Shown: positions 37,802 to 46,602, counted from the stretch's first letter. The stretch: DNA of 64,000 nt from Rickettsiales bacterium (GCA_028281385.1 JANQJY010000049.1:1-64000), one strand, 5' to 3'. The notes: a model not told the origin generated them from the letters alone. Made by a program: numbers and translations.

Positions 37802-38986
37802 ATGTCAGGAGAGATTATTGTTCCATCATTAGGTGAATCGGTCAGTGAAGCGACGGTTGCCAAATGGTTCAAACAGCCCGGCGATTCGGTGGACAAGGAT
37901 GAACCGATTGTCGAGTTGGAAACGGACAAAGTAACGTTGGAAGTCAATGCGCCGGAAGCGGGAGCGTTGAAGGAAATCGCCGTTAAGGTGGATGAGACGG
38001 TGGAAGTCGGTGCTGTATTGGGTAAGATTGATGTCGGAGCATCCGGCAAGGCATCGGCAGCTAAGAAAGCTTCTAAGCCTGAGAAAGCGACTTCGTCAGC
38101 GCCAGTTCCGCAACCGGCCAGCGGTAAACAGCCCGGCCCGGCAGCGGCGAAGTTACTGGCAGAGAACTCCAAGCTCAACCCTGCAACGATTCCGGCGACC
38201 GGCAAGGATGGACGCCTGACCAAGGGAGATGTGCTCAAAGCTATCGAAGGTGGTGATGGCATGGCAACGGTGCCGGCGGCTGGTCCGCGTGAAGAGCGGG
38301 TAAAAATGTCCAAACTGCGTCAGGTGATAGCCAAGCGCCTGAAGGAATCACAAAATACTGCGGCGATTCTCACCACCTTCAATGAAATCGACATGTCGAA
38401 CGTCATGGCGCTGCGTAAAGAGTATAAAGAAGATTTTGAGAAAAAGCACGGCGTACGGCTGGGCTTCATGGGCTTTTTTGTCAAGGCGGCTGTTAATGCG
38501 CTTAAGCAGATTCCCGAGGTGAACGCCTCGATTGAAGGCGATGAAATCATCTACAAGAATTATTACGATATCGGTGTCGCGGTGGGAACGCCCCAAGGGT
38601 TGGTCGTGCCGGTGATCCGTGATTGTGACCGCAAATCGCTGGCTGAGATTGAAAATGAGATTACCGAAAAAGCCATGAAGGCTCGCGAAGGCAGTTTGTC
38701 GATGGAAGAGCTGACCGGCGGATCATTTACTGTTTCGAATGGTGGGGTCTATGGTTCGCTCATGTCCACACCAATCATCAACCCGCCGCAATCGGGTATT
38801 CTCGGTATGCATAAGACCGAACAACGCCCGATCGTACTGCCGTCCGGCGAAATTGCCGCACGGCCAATGATGTATGTCGCGCTGTCTTACGATCACCGAA
38901 TTATTGACGGGCGTGAGTCGGTGACTTTCCTCGTCAAGGTCAAGGAAGCGATTGAAGATCCACGGCGTTTGTTGCTGGGACTGTAA
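37802..38986 (+). CDS. sucB: Dihydrolipoyllysine succinyltransferase (E2o)
   Basis: Core of the 2-oxoglutarate dehydrogenase complex. The 394-residue protein has one lipoyl domain (about 2-76, modified Lys in [10 protein letters not shown] near residue 43), an Ala/Pro/Lys-rich linker, a peripheral-subunit-binding domain (about 110-150, [16 protein letters not shown]), and the catalytic domain ending with the active-site His in [13 protein letters not shown] (about 366). AGGAGAAG lies before the start, 18 bp after sucA. Confidence 0.97.
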   Translation: MSGEIIVPSLGESVSEATVAKWFKQPGDSVDKDEPIVELETDKVTLEVNAPEAGALKEIAVKVDETVEVGAVLGKIDVGASGKASAAKKASKPEKATSSAPVPQPASGKQPGPAAAKLLAENSKLNPATIPATGKDGRLTKGDVLKAIEGGDGMATVPAAGPREERVKMSKLRQVIAKRLKESQNTAAILTTFNEIDMSNVMALRKEYKEDFEKKHGVRLGFMGFFVKAAVNALKQIPEVNASIEGDEIIYKNYYDIGVAVGTPQGLVVPVIRDCDRKSLAEIENEITEKAMKAREGSLSMEELTGGSFTVSNGGVYGSLMSTPIINPPQSGILGMHKTEQRPIVLPSGEIAARPMMYVALSYDHRIIDGRESVTFLVKVKEAIEDPRRLLLGL

Positions 38987-39001
38987 TATAAGGGGATCAA
39001 T

Positions 39002-40384
39002 ATGGATTATGATCTGATTGTCATTGGCGGCGGGCCGGGCGGTTATGTCGGAGCGATTCGTGCGGCGCAGCTGGGTATGAAAGTCGCCTGTGTGGAAAAA
39101 CGCGGCGCACTGGGCGGTACCTGTTTGAATGTCGGTTGTATCCCTTCCAAGGCCCTGCTGGAATCGTCGCATCATTATGAGGCGGCGAATCATGAGTTCG
39201 GGCAGCACGGCATTGAGGTGACGACCAAACTCAATCTCAAGCAGATGATGAAAAATAAGGATGAGATTGTGAAAGGACTCACCGGCGGCATCGAAATGCT
39301 GTTTCAGAAAAACAAGGTGGAATATGTCAAAGGCCATGGCACGATTACTGGTGCGAACGAAGTGACGGTCGGGAAAAAGAAACTCTCGACCAAACATATT
39401 ATGATCGCCACCGGCTCGGATGTGATGCCGCTGCCGGGCGTGAAGATTGATGAAAAGCAGATAGTCTCTTCCACTGGTGCGCTGGAGCTGAGCAAAGTGC
39501 CCAAACATCTGATCATGATCGGCGGTGGTGTCATCGGGCTGGAGCTTGGTTCGGTCTGGCGGCGTCTGGGCGCGAAAGTCACCGTGATTGAATTTATGGA
39601 CCGTATCACCCCGGGAATGGATGCAGGACTGACCAAAGAATTCCATAAGCTGCTTGAGAAACAGGGATTTGAATTCAAACTCAGCACCAAGGTTACCGGT
39701 GCAAAAAAAGATGCCAAAGGCGTCACCCTGACGATGGAACCTGCCAGCGGCGGCAAAAGGGAAACGATGAAGGCCGATGTGGTGCTGGTCTCGATCGGAC
39801 GCAGGCCGTATACGGATAAGCTGGGGCTGGATAAGGTCGGGATTGAGACCGATAAGCGCGGCTTTATTCCGGTCAATGAGCAGTGGCAGACCTCGGTGCC
39901 GGGTATTTACGCCATCGGCGATGTGATTGTCGGGCCGATGCTGGCGCATAAGGCCGAAGAAGAAGGCGTGGCCGTTGCCGAGATACTCGCCGGACAGCAT
40001 GGCCATGTGAATTACAATGTTATTCCGAGTGTGATCTATACCTGGCCGGAGGTGGCGTCCGTCGGGCAGACCGAGGAACAACTGAAAGAGGCCGGTATCG
40101 ATTACAAGGCCGGAAAATTTAGTTTCATGGCGAATTCACGCGCACGTGCAACGTTGCAGACGGATGGTTTTGTGAAAATTCTGTCCGATAAAATCACCGA
40201 TCAGGTGCTGGGTGTGCATATTATCGGTCCGCAGGCCGGCGATCTGATCCATGAATGCTGCGTTGCGATGGAGTTTGGCGCCAGCGCCGAGGATATTGCG
40301 CGCACCTGTCATGCCCATCCGACCCTGAGCGAGGCGGTCAAAGAGGCGGCGCTGGCCGTCGATAAACGCCAGATTCACAGTTGA
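39002..40384 (+). CDS. lpdA: Dihydrolipoyl dehydrogenase
   Basis: E3 flavoprotein that reoxidises the lipoyl group with NAD. The 460-residue protein has the FAD loop [17 protein letters not shown], the redox pair in [16 protein letters not shown] (about 38-53), the NAD loop [15 protein letters not shown], and the C-terminal catalytic His-Glu in [12 protein letters not shown]. It ends the TCA operon, 15 bp after sucB. Confidence 0.97.
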   Translation: MDYDLIVIGGGPGGYVGAIRAAQLGMKVACVEKRGALGGTCLNVGCIPSKALLESSHHYEAANHEFGQHGIEVTTKLNLKQMMKNKDEIVKGLTGGIEMLFQKNKVEYVKGHGTITGANEVTVGKKKLSTKHIMIATGSDVMPLPGVKIDEKQIVSSTGALELSKVPKHLIMIGGGVIGLELGSVWRRLGAKVTVIEFMDRITPGMDAGLTKEFHKLLEKQGFEFKLSTKVTGAKKDAKGVTLTMEPASGGKRETMKADVVLVSIGRRPYTDKLGLDKVGIETDKRGFIPVNEQWQTSVPGIYAIGDVIVGPMLAHKAEEEGVAVAEILAGQHGHVNYNVIPSVIYTWPEVASVGQTEEQLKEAGIDYKAGKFSFMANSRARATLQTDGFVKILSDKITDQVLGVHIIGPQAGDLIHECCVAMEFGASAEDIARTCHAHPTLSEAVKEAALAVDKRQIHS

Positions 40385-40460
40385 CGGGTTCGAGTTAAGG
40401 CGCATCGCGCCTTTACGAACCCGTCATCCTCGGGCGAACGCAGTGAGGCCCGGGAATCTT
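40383..40460 (+). terminator. Large palindromic element after lpdA
   Basis: GACGGGTTCG (40383-40392) pairs with CGAACCCGTC (40416-40425), and an inner near-perfect stem (40395-40403 with 40407-40415) extends the hairpin. A second GC-rich stem follows (CCTCGGGC near 40429 with GGCCCGGG near 40447). There is no T-run. The tail, with CGGGAATCTTG, resembles dispersed palindromic intergenic repeats common in alphaproteobacteria, so it may be both operon end and repeat copy. Confidence 0.5.
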
Positions 40461-40482
40461 GTGCCACTTGCCGGAACATTTA

Positions 40483-41274
40483 TTAGAATCCGCCATTGAA
40501 GAAAATCGGGCACGCTCTAGCGTTTAAGTCCAAATTATAAAGTGACGTGACAGGGTCATTTGTGGTGGTGCAGTCGGGCGCAAGGATCCATCCCTGCTTT
40601 GGCGCGGTGACCTTGCCGGTGGCCGGATTGCCGTCATCAAGCTTGCTATCGATATTCCACGCTTCCTGAGGGGTTAAAATGTCCCGTACCGGCTCCGGGG
40701 GGCTATCGAAATCGCGGGTCAGTTCTATCAGGTGCCACTCACCCAGTGTGAACCAGCCAGGATGAGCGACCGTCATGTTTAACCAGGCGACATTAAAATG
40801 GGTATTTGCCAGTTTGCCGGCCAGTGCATTTTCACCGCCAATACGATTGTTATTGCCAGAGATTACGTGTGTGCCGGTATAGCTGCCTTCCACCAGCCCG
40901 GCATTGGCTAGATGCTGCCACAACCGGCCCCGTTCGTGGGGTCCGGTACCGGTGTATCCTTTGTGGATATCGCCATCTCCGTTGCCGTTGCAGGTTGGCT
41001 TGCCGGAGGATTCGCTTAAATAGCAGGTATCGTCATTCCCGGTGGTGCCTGCCTCAATACCCCAGAAATCGGTGGCATTGGGCATATCGCCGGGCAGGGC
41101 GAGATATCTATCGCGGAAGGTATGAATAGCAGTTTGGATTTGGGTAAGCTGGGTCGTCACACTACGTAATTCGGCAGCGCGTATGAGGTTTTGTCCTGTC
41201 AGAATGCCGCCTGTGAGCAGTCCCAGGATGACGAGCACAATGCTTAGCTCGACCAGTGAAAATCCATGATGCAT
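40483..41274 (-). CDS. Pseudopilin-like protein with prepilin signal
   Basis: A 263-residue protein with a class-III prepilin leader (GFSLVELSIVLVILGLL, cleavage expected before the Phe at residue 5, Glu at position +5), then a long N-terminal helix ending ALPGDMPNATDFWG, and a globular part with several cysteines. It belongs with type II secretion or type IV pilin-like proteins exported and processed by PilD. No other pilus or secretion genes adjoin it. A strong ribosome site, GAGGAGGG, lies 7 bases before the start and is inside a structured leader. A truncated paralogue lies at 35-136. Confidence 0.85.
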   Translation of the reverse strand: MHHGFSLVELSIVLVILGLLTGGILTGQNLIRAAELRSVTTQLTQIQTAIHTFRDRYLALPGDMPNATDFWGIEAGTTGNDDTCYLSESSGKPTCNGNGDGDIHKGYTGTGPHERGRLWQHLANAGLVEGSYTGTHVISGNNNRIGGENALAGKLANTHFNVAWLNMTVAHPGWFTLGEWHLIELTRDFDSPPEPVRDILTPQEAWNIDSKLDDGNPATGKVTAPKQGWILAPDCTTTNDPVTSLYNLDLNARACPIFFNGGF

Positions 41275-41280
41275 GGTAAA

Positions 41281-41430
41281 ACCCTCCTCGATAAATGGTG
41301 ATCGGGGAGTTCGAAAAACCCACTATAGGAAGGTTCCCGCTGGTCTTTAGGGCAAGCCTTGGACATGCACCAACGGCTCCCCGACCATACGAACAGTCGA
41401 GGAGTACGGATAACGGTGTACTAACCGCCT
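41281..41430 (-). ncRNA. Structured leader RNA upstream of pseudopilin (6S-like or cis-regulatory)
   Basis: In minus-strand sense, P1 (41404-41396, CTCCTCGAC) can pair with P2 (41386-41377, GGTCGGGGAG) or, perfectly over 8 bp, with the ribosome site of the pseudopilin gene (41291-41284). P2 can instead pair over 10 bp with P3 (41310-41301 region, CTCCCCGATC). Two further hairpins sit inside the P2-P3 stem. Mismatches are G-U only in this strand. With P1 closing on the ribosome site the shape is a rod with an internal bulge, and TGTTCG and CCTAAAG segments recall 6S RNA; the short 5' side of the central bulge argues against 6S. The 5' end is a guess. Confidence 0.5.
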
Positions 41431-41765
41431 ATAATGAGAGGTTTCGACGCCCCAAAATGACTCTTGTCATTTCAGGGGAAAGTGTAGCAAAAAAATGTAG
41501 ACGATACAAGCAGCCTTACGGTTGAAGAGGCAGGTTTGTTACTGCAGTAAACGACGGGTAGTGAGCAGAATACTGTTTCCAGGCTTTTTCATGCTTGTTG
41601 CATTGCGTCATAGTCTCGCGTTGCGAATTCGCGCCGCACCTAATCTAAGCTATTGTCTTATATATAAAAGAATGTTGCTGCATCTGCGAGGTGCAATTGC
41701 AGCATGCGCATGTTGCGCTGCCGTAAAAATGCCAGCTTTTACAAGGGCCTGCACCGGCTGCATGG

Positions 41766-41771
41766 TATAAT
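41766..41771 (+). promoter_or_regulatory. Extended -10 promoter of the DUF378 gene
   Basis: TGGTATAAT gives a perfect TATAAT with the upstream TG of an extended -10 element, 29 bp before the start codon. No good -35 is present, as usual for extended -10 promoters. AAAGGAG follows as the ribosome site. A second TATAATGAGAGG copy lies at 41430-41441, inside the structured-leader region. Confidence 0.55.
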
Positions 41772-41799
41772 GAGAGGGTAACAACAAAGGAGACTTGTT

Positions 41800-42006
41800 A
41801 TGAAACTTTTTCACATTATGAGCTTACTGCTGGTGTTGATCGGCGGTATTAACTGGGGCCTGGTGGGTCTGGTGGACCTTAACCTTGTTGGCACCATGTT
41901 TGGCGACGGTATTTTGACGACCATCGTTTATCTGTTGGTCACCATATCGACGCTGTATCATGTATTCCCAATGATAATCAATCACTTCTCGGATACGGTA
42001 TCCTAG
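41800..42006 (+). CDS. DUF378 small membrane protein
   Basis: A 68-residue protein of the DUF378 (YuzA-like) family. It has two membrane helices, LLLVLIGGINWGLVGLV (about 6-24, with the family motif GGINWGLVG) and LTTIVYLLVTISTLYHVF (about 38-56). Function is unknown. AAAGGAG precedes the start, and a strong terminator follows, so it is probably a single-gene transcript. Confidence 0.88.
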   Translation: MKLFHIMSLLLVLIGGINWGLVGLVDLNLVGTMFGDGILTTIVYLLVTISTLYHVFPMIINHFSDTVS

Positions 42007-42020
42007 AAGAACAACTTTGA

Positions 42021-42047
42021 AAGCCTCCGATTCGGAGGCTTTTTTTT
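42021..42047 (+). terminator. Rho-independent terminator after the DUF378 gene
   Basis: AAGCCTCCGA and TCGGAGGCTT (42021-42041) form a perfect stem with a tight loop, followed by a run of T to 42047. It lies just before the 3' end of the convergent icd gene. Confidence 0.9.
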
Positions 42048-42059
42048 GGCGTCAATATA

Positions 42060-43289
42060 TCACGCCGCGTCTTTCAGGCCCATTTCCTTACGCAGCGCAT
42101 CATCGATCTTGTCCATAAAGGCTTCGGTGTTAAGCCAGGGTTGATTATTGCCGACCAGCAGCGCCAGATCCTTGGTCATATGGCCAGCTTCCACCGTCCC
42201 GATAATCGCTTTTTCAAGTATGTTGGCAAAAGCCACGACATCTTCGGTGTTGTCAAACTGACCACGATAGCGCAGCCCCTGTGTCCAGGCGAAAATGGAT
42301 GCGATGGGGTTGGTCGAGGTTTCGTTCCCTTTTTGATGCTCGCGGTAATGGCGCGTCACCGTACCATGTGCGGCCTCGGTCTCGACCGTATGGCCATCCG
42401 GCGTAAGCAGGACGGAGGTCATCAGCCCCAGCGAGCCAAAGCCTTGTGCCACGACATCGGATTGCACGTCACCATCATAATTCTTACAGGCCCAGACAAA
42501 TCCACCCTTGGATTTAATCGCATAGGCGACCAGATCATCGATCAGCCGGTGTTCGTAATAGAGTCCTTTCGCGTCAAATTGCTCCTTGAATTCGTCGTCG
42601 AATATGCGCTGAAACGTATCTTTAAACTTTCCGTCATATTGTTTCATGATGGTATTTTTAGTCGATAAGAAGACCGGGTAATTCTCCTTCAGCCCGTAAT
42701 TGAAGCAGGCGCGGGCGAATCCTTCGATTGATTCGACAAGATTATACATGCCCATTGCCACACCCTCGCCCGGAAAGTCATAAATTTTCTGAGTAATGGA
42801 CGCCGAGCCGTCCTTGGGAGTGAAGGTAAAGGTCAGCGTACCCGGTTTGTCGATGACCATATCCGTTGCACGGTACTGATCACCAAAGGCATGACGACCA
42901 ACGATAATCGGCTTTTCCCAGCCCGGCACGTAACGCGGAATATTGCCGATGATAATAGGCGCGCGGAAAATCGTGCCGCCGAGGATATTGCGGATTGTCC
43001 CATTGGGGGATTTCCACATTTTTTTCAGTTTGAATTCCTCTACCCGTGCCTCGTCAGGTGTAATCGTTGCGCATTTAATACCGACGCCATATGTCTGAAT
43101 CGCATGAGCAGCATCGATGGTGATCTGGTCATCTGTTGCGTCACGTTTTTGAATCGACAGGTCGTAATATTTCAGGTCAATGTCGAGATAAGGCAGGATA
43201 AGCTTGTCTTTGATCATCTGCCAGATGATGCGCGTCATCTCGTCACCATCCAGTTCAACGACCGGAGTTTTTACCTCTATTTTTGTCAT
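42060..43289 (-). CDS. icd: NADP-dependent isocitrate dehydrogenase
   Basis: Oxidative decarboxylation of isocitrate to 2-oxoglutarate. The 409-residue protein is of the eukaryote-like type II group usual in alphaproteobacteria: [18 protein letters not shown] (about 10-27), [19 protein letters not shown] with the phosphate/isocitrate-binding Ser and Arg, and [26 protein letters not shown] lies before the start. It is not part of the mdh-suc operon and points the other way. Confidence 0.96.
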   Translation of the reverse strand: MTKIEVKTPVVELDGDEMTRIIWQMIKDKLILPYLDIDLKYYDLSIQKRDATDDQITIDAAHAIQTYGVGIKCATITPDEARVEEFKLKKMWKSPNGTIRNILGGTIFRAPIIIGNIPRYVPGWEKPIIVGRHAFGDQYRATDMVIDKPGTLTFTFTPKDGSASITQKIYDFPGEGVAMGMYNLVESIEGFARACFNYGLKENYPVFLSTKNTIMKQYDGKFKDTFQRIFDDEFKEQFDAKGLYYEHRLIDDLVAYAIKSKGGFVWACKNYDGDVQSDVVAQGFGSLGLMTSVLLTPDGHTVETEAAHGTVTRHYREHQKGNETSTNPIASIFAWTQGLRYRGQFDNTEDVVAFANILEKAIIGTVEAGHMTKDLALLVGNNQPWLNTEAFMDKIDDALRKEMGLKDAA

Positions 43290-43390
43290 GAATGCTCCTG
43301 CAGTGAATCACTATTCATTATGCCGGAGAAAGAGAAAAAAAGCCAGCGTAACTCAAGTAAAACTGCGGGATTAGTCGTGCAGTGCAACAT

Positions 43391-43421
43391 AAAAAAACCT
43401 GCTTAAAAAAAGCAGGTTTTT
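43391..43421 (-). terminator. Rho-independent terminator after csp
   Basis: AACCTGCTT (43396-43404) and AAGCAGGTT (43410-43418) form a perfect 9-bp stem. On the minus strand a T7 run follows, so it ends the cold-shock gene transcript; the plus-strand side also has T5, so it may work both ways. Confidence 0.88.
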
Positions 43422-43432
43422 ACATAAAATGC

Positions 43433-43648
43433 TTACGCGGCAGTATCGATCAACTGAATATTGGCAGCGGCTTCTTTGCCACGGCTTTCTTCAATCTCGT
43501 AGCTGACCTTCTGGCCTTCATCTAGCTGTGCAAGGCCAGACTTTTCAATCGCGCTGATATGAACGAATACATCGCTCTGGCCCTCATCGGGGGTGATAAA
43601 TCCATATCCCTTGGTCGGGTTGAACCATTTGACGGTACCTGTTGCCAT
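43433..43648 (-). CDS. CspA-family cold-shock protein
   Basis: A 71-residue OB-fold nucleic-acid chaperone. Start 43648 gives [20 protein letters not shown], containing the RNP1 motif KGYGFI, followed by RNP2 DVFVHISAI. The upstream in-frame extension of 13 residues is not part of the family. CAGGAGAG lies 7 bases before this start. It has its own terminator. Confidence 0.95.
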   Translation of the reverse strand: MATGTVKWFNPTKGYGFITPDEGQSDVFVHISAIEKSGLAQLDEGQKVSYEIEESRGKEAAANIQLIDTAA

Positions 43649-43832
43649 TATTAACTCTCCTGGCGTTAGTCTAAAATCTACACTCATACTATCTGGAAGA
43701 TTTTTCTCCTCACAAAAAGCATAAATGCAATGTGGAAGGGTTTTGTAGGTCAGCCGGGCGAAAAAAGCAAATAATTAATTTTGTTGCGATTGAATAGCCG
43801 ATAGATAAGAGTTTGTTCATTTGAGGAATGAA

Positions 43833-44756
43833 ATGAGAAAAGCTACACAATTTCCGGATTTTTTTGTTATCGGCGCGCAGAAATGCGGCACCTCGTCTTT
43901 ATGTGCCATGCTCGAGGCGCATCCGCAAATTGTCTTTTCCGTGCCCAAGGAACCGCTGTTTCTGTCCCGTGATGAAGTGCCACTGCATCCGCATTTTTTC
44001 GCCACCGACCCTTCCGGCTGGGACAGGCATGACTGGCAGGAAAAAGCAGAAGCCCTGCTGGAAGAGTATCGCGCCTGCTTCCCGGAAGCCAAAGAGGGAC
44101 AACAGGTTGGTGAGGGGTCGACCAGCTATTTTCCCTCTCGAGTGGCGCCGATGCGAATTCACCATTACCGGCCCGATGCCAAACTGATTCTGCTGCTGCG
44201 TCATCCGGTCGCACGGGCTTACAGCGCCTATTGGCACCATGTGCGTCATGGCACTGCCATTCATTCCTTTGCGGGTCATTTGCGCTATGAAAATGGCATG
44301 ATACTGGAAATGGGCCATTATGCCGAGCATCTGGCACGCTGGCAGCATTATTTCCCGAAAGAGCAGATGTATGTCGCAAGTTACGAACGATTTGTGCGTG
44401 AACCGTTGGTGGTTTTTAAAGATATCTGTGATTTTTTGACTATTGAATCCACCGAGCCATCTCATATTAGTCACAGCAATCGTGGTTCTGTGCCCCGTTT
44501 TCTGCGATTACAGCTGATGATCAATTGGTTGCGGCGGATGGAGGGAAATCGCATGTCGGCTGTCCGGCATAATGATGATCATCACGTATCTGTTATCCTT
44601 CGGCTACTGAATTGCCTGTCACGGTGGAACCTGTGCGAAACCCCTCCCCCGCCGATGAATACGGCGCTGGAGCAACGGTTGAACCGCTATTTCTGTCAGG
44701 CCAACGCCGGGCTGGATAAATTGGCCGACAAGGAGATGACAAAAGAGTGGTGGTGA
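43833..44756 (+). CDS. Sulfotransferase domain protein
   Basis: A 307-residue PAPS-dependent sulfotransferase-type protein. The 5'-phosphosulfate loop is IGAQKCGTSSLCAMLEAHP (about 13-31) and the 3'-phosphate motif is RHPVARAYSAYWH (about 126-138), both placed as in heparan or Nod-factor type sulfotransferases. The acceptor is not predictable. ATG 43833 is chosen over TTG 43821 because GAGGA sits 6 bases before it. It stands alone, next to the mobile region, and may be acquired. Confidence 0.85.
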   Translation: MRKATQFPDFFVIGAQKCGTSSLCAMLEAHPQIVFSVPKEPLFLSRDEVPLHPHFFATDPSGWDRHDWQEKAEALLEEYRACFPEAKEGQQVGEGSTSYFPSRVAPMRIHHYRPDAKLILLLRHPVARAYSAYWHHVRHGTAIHSFAGHLRYENGMILEMGHYAEHLARWQHYFPKEQMYVASYERFVREPLVVFKDICDFLTIESTEPSHISHSNRGSVPRFLRLQLMINWLRRMEGNRMSAVRHNDDHHVSVILRLLNCLSRWNLCETPPPPMNTALEQRLNRYFCQANAGLDKLADKEMTKEWW

Positions 44757-44775
44757 AGCCGATTTCAATTGCTAA

Positions 44776-44892
44776 TGCTATTTCCACTATTCGATTCTGC
44801 AAATGCTTCCCAGCAACATTACCCGGCGCGAAGTCGTCGCTATCGAAGATTTATACAAAGAAAAGCCTGGTGCTAAAGCTATGGGCTTGATG
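44776..44892 (+). pseudogene. Remnant of a GIY-YIG protein C-terminus
   Basis: In the frame closed by TAA at 44773, the translation YSILQMLPSNITRREVVAIE and then DLYKEKPGAKAMGL aligns with the last 40 residues of the GIY-YIG protein at 52243-53049 (YSILQTLPSNIT and following). No start or nuclease core precedes it. It lies about 600 bp outside the left end of the integrated element, so it records an older or related element at the same place. Confidence 0.75.
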
Positions 44893-45438
44893 CTACCTGA
44901 GTTTCTTAAGATGCTTTTCGAGTTGCTCTTCTATCTGATAAAGGCGTAGCACAGGTGATTTGAGTTCTTTTGACTCGCGCGCAGCATAGGTACGCAACTC
45001 GGATAAGCACTCTTGAAACATTGCGTTGATGATAAGTTCTAGCTCGACACCAAATTCTTTTTGAAGAGTCGTTTTAATCTGCTCCACATCGCGCAGTTGA
45101 TTATGTTTTGCCCCCGTCCCTTGATTTTTTACAATCGGCGACCACAGCATAAAGTGTTTCTGATAATCGGCGAAGTATGCGTTCGCGTATTGGATGTCTT
45201 TTCTGAACTTTCTGATAAATCGGTCTACATTATCCGGTTGCCTGTTCTTAACGTACTGCAGACCCGTTATGAGGTGAATTGCCACTTCACAGACATAGAC
45301 GATCTTTTCTTTGGCGTTGATACCAACTACATCGATTTCTCCCTGCACATCGGGCGTATATAAATTATACTCCACAAAATCGCAGCCTTTTATAATCTTT
45401 AGGTATTCCCCCGCTATTTCTTCGCCAATATTGTGCAT
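44893..45438 (-). CDS. Restriction-endonuclease-fold protein, unrecognised
   Basis: A 181-residue protein. Near residues 25-50 it has GEIDVVGINAKEKIVYVCEV, a layout (Asp, then Glu-x-Val/Lys-like strand) that resembles PD-(D/E)XK nucleases such as Mrr or HJR, although the last motif reads EVA rather than ExK, so activity is uncertain. The C-terminal half is helical with charged residues. ATG 45438 follows AGGA by 6 bases and is preferred over TTG 45465. It lies between the GIY-YIG remnant and the broken tRNA, a typical place for cargo of an earlier element. Confidence 0.5.
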   Translation of the reverse strand: MHNIGEEIAGEYLKIIKGCDFVEYNLYTPDVQGEIDVVGINAKEKIVYVCEVAIHLITGLQYVKNRQPDNVDRFIRKFRKDIQYANAYFADYQKHFMLWSPIVKNQGTGAKHNQLRDVEQIKTTLQKEFGVELELIINAMFQECLSELRTYAARESKELKSPVLRLYQIEEQLEKHLKKLR

Positions 45439-45468
45439 GTTAATCCTAACGTTTGTAATACCCAAATC

Positions 45469-45514
45469 TGGCGTCCCCGAGAGGATTCGAACCTCCGACC
45501 CTCAGATTAGGAAT
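45469..45514 (-). tRNA. 3' half of the split host tRNA-Arg(CCT)
   Basis: Minus-strand sequence from the anticodon loop ATTCCTAAT through the variable region, T arm (GGAGG-TTCGAAT-CCTCT), acceptor 3' strand CGGGGAC, discriminator G and encoded CCA. Its 5' half is missing here and lies at 55217-55256. The acceptor CGGGGAC pairs exactly with the GTCCCCG found there. The element begins at the anticodon loop, so this gene cannot make tRNA in its present form. Confidence 0.92.
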
Positions 45515-45537
45515 GGCCAGCCGGTAGCTATACACGC

Positions 45538-45552
45538 TTATAGCGTCTTTTT
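45538..45552 (+). repeat. 15-bp repeat, inverted copy at integrase 3' end
   Basis: TTATAGCGTCTTTTT here is the exact reverse complement of 48835-48849, which overlaps the integrase stop codon. It lies about 24 bp inside the left core. This pair may mark a past inversion of the 45.5-48.8 kb segment, or integrase or excisionase binding sites. Confidence 0.6.
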
Positions 45553-45633
45553 AAATCCCTCGCAATACCAGGCGGTTTAAAAGATAAGGTTGGCTGCGGG
45601 TTTTACCCGATTATAGGGCCTTTTTAACTCTCG

Positions 45634-45653
45634 ACCTTGCTATCGCCTTGCTA
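45634..45653 (+). repeat. 20-bp element-end repeat, left copy
   Basis: ACCTTGCTATCGCCTTGCTA, made of two CCTTGCTA 8-mers spaced by TCG. An identical 20-mer lies at 55125-55144 near the right end. Distances to the cores are about 120 bp (left) and 72 bp (right). This arrangement fits arm-type binding sites for the integrase. Confidence 0.7.
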
Positions 45654-45714
45654 CCGAGGTTGTTGAAGAAATAGCAGGTGGTAAGATTCCACCCACTACT
45701 CTTTCTGTGCAGGC

Positions 45715-45858
45715 TTATTTCTTTTTGTTTGGCCGCTGCGTTAATGCCGAGGCTGCAGCTGTTTTTGCTGCCTTACTGCTCTTAGGGTTACGCAACACCT
45801 TTGATGCTGCTGTACCAGCTTTCTTGCCTGTTTTTTCGCAACTACGTTTTTTAGTCAT
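45715..45858 (-). CDS. Small lysine-rich protein, 47 residues
   Basis: A 47-residue basic protein (MTKKRSCEKTGKKAGTAASK to start, ending NKKK) rich in Lys, Ala and Ser. AAGGAGCAC lies before the start, and its ATG overlaps the TGA of the 90-residue gene (ATGA), so the pair is probably co-translated. I have the impression that similar small proteins recur in proteobacterial accessory regions, but I do not know a function. Nucleic-acid binding is plausible from charge. Confidence 0.7.
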   Translation of the reverse strand: MTKKRSCEKTGKKAGTAASKVLRNPKSSKAAKTAAASALTQRPNKKK

Positions 45859-46127
45859 GATAGTGCTCCTTCCTTAATGATATATTCTTGCCACGGAATT
45901 GCGGCAGGATGAATGTGTGACAGGAATTGGACTATATCCTTCCTGCCATAATATCTGGGACGCCCGCAGCTTTCTGCCATTAGAATGATGGGCATGTACC
46001 CAAATACAGCTTGCAGTGATAAGATCATATCTTCTGCCTGGCGGTTATTATTAAGGATATGCGGTTTAACCACTGCAATGGCAAACGTCACTCCTTGTTC
46101 ACGTATAACGGCACCTTGTATTCTCAT
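45855..46127 (-). CDS. Hypothetical 90-residue protein
   Basis: Start 46127 is chosen because GAGGAGG lies 5-6 bases before it; the longer frame overlaps the upstream gene. The translation (MRIQGAVIREQGVTFAIAVV, FGYMPIILMAES, then PRYYGRKDIVQFLSHIHPAA) looks like a compact alpha/beta domain. I do not recognise the family. It lies 11 bp after the GIY-YIG gene and overlaps the lysine-rich gene, so the three form one unit. Confidence 0.7.
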   Translation of the reverse strand: MRIQGAVIREQGVTFAIAVVKPHILNNNRQAEDMILSLQAVFGYMPIILMAESCGRPRYYGRKDIVQFLSHIHPAAIPWQEYIIKEGALS

Positions 46128-46138
46128 GCTATCCTCCT

Positions 46139-46462
46139 CTATCTCGAGCCACATGGCGGGTTAAACTGAGTACGTAAATGTTGTTCAATTCGTAGCCGGT
46201 CTTGCTGGTTCGGAACGTAGATCACGGCAACACCGAGCTGCTTATAGCCCTGTGCCTTCCATTGCGACTTTCTATCGTGATTTTCTACCCTTGACCGAAC
46301 GGCTTGAGATTCACCAACATCAAGAACAATCTCCCAATTCGACGAATTTCGCCCTAAAATGACATACACACCGCTTTGATCGCGGAGGTGTCCAGTGGAT
46401 AAGTATGGTCCCTCACATTTTATGCCAGCAAGGGTAATGGCATCTGACAATATCGTATTCAC
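46139..46462 (-). CDS. GIY-YIG-like nuclease domain protein
   Basis: A small (about 107 residues from GTG 46462) protein with the pattern GVYVILGRNSSNWEIVLDVG followed by ESQAVRSRVENH. This resembles a GIY-YIG core in which the second motif reads DVGES, and IEQHLRTQFNPPCG fits the C-terminal Glu helix. GTG 46462 follows AAAGGAT at 7 bases; GTG 46534 gives a longer form without a ribosome site. It starts the three-gene GIY-YIG/90-residue/47-residue unit. Whether it cuts DNA is not known. Confidence 0.6.
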   Translation of the reverse strand: MNTILSDAITLAGIKCEGPYLSTGHLRDQSGVYVILGRNSSNWEIVLDVGESQAVRSRVENHDRKSQWKAQGYKQLGVAVIYVPNQQDRLRIEQHLRTQFNPPCGSR

Positions 46463-46602
46463 TACGCTATCCTTTTCTGAAATTAACAGAGGCAAAATTA
46501 ACTTTACCTTCAGACAAGGATTGCTAGAATACACGTGCTAAGGTGAGCGTTCCTTGCGAAGGCTTACAATGGGGAATGTGGCCTCGTCCCATTCCCCATA
46601 AT

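Noticed and set aside
38723-40081. Long reverse open frame of 452 codons across sucB/lpdA
   Set aside because: It lies wholly opposite two well-supported genes with intact motifs; its composition is that of a complement of coding DNA.
41295-41525. 76-codon forward frame upstream of the DUF378 gene
   Set aside because: It overlaps the structured leader of the pseudopilin on the other strand and lacks a ribosome site or recognisable domain.
41436-41560. tmRNA-like GGTTTCGACG stretch on the plus strand
   Set aside because: The nearby frame does not give a plausible degradation tag, no matching acceptor arm with CCA is found, and the plus-strand foldings have A-C mismatches.
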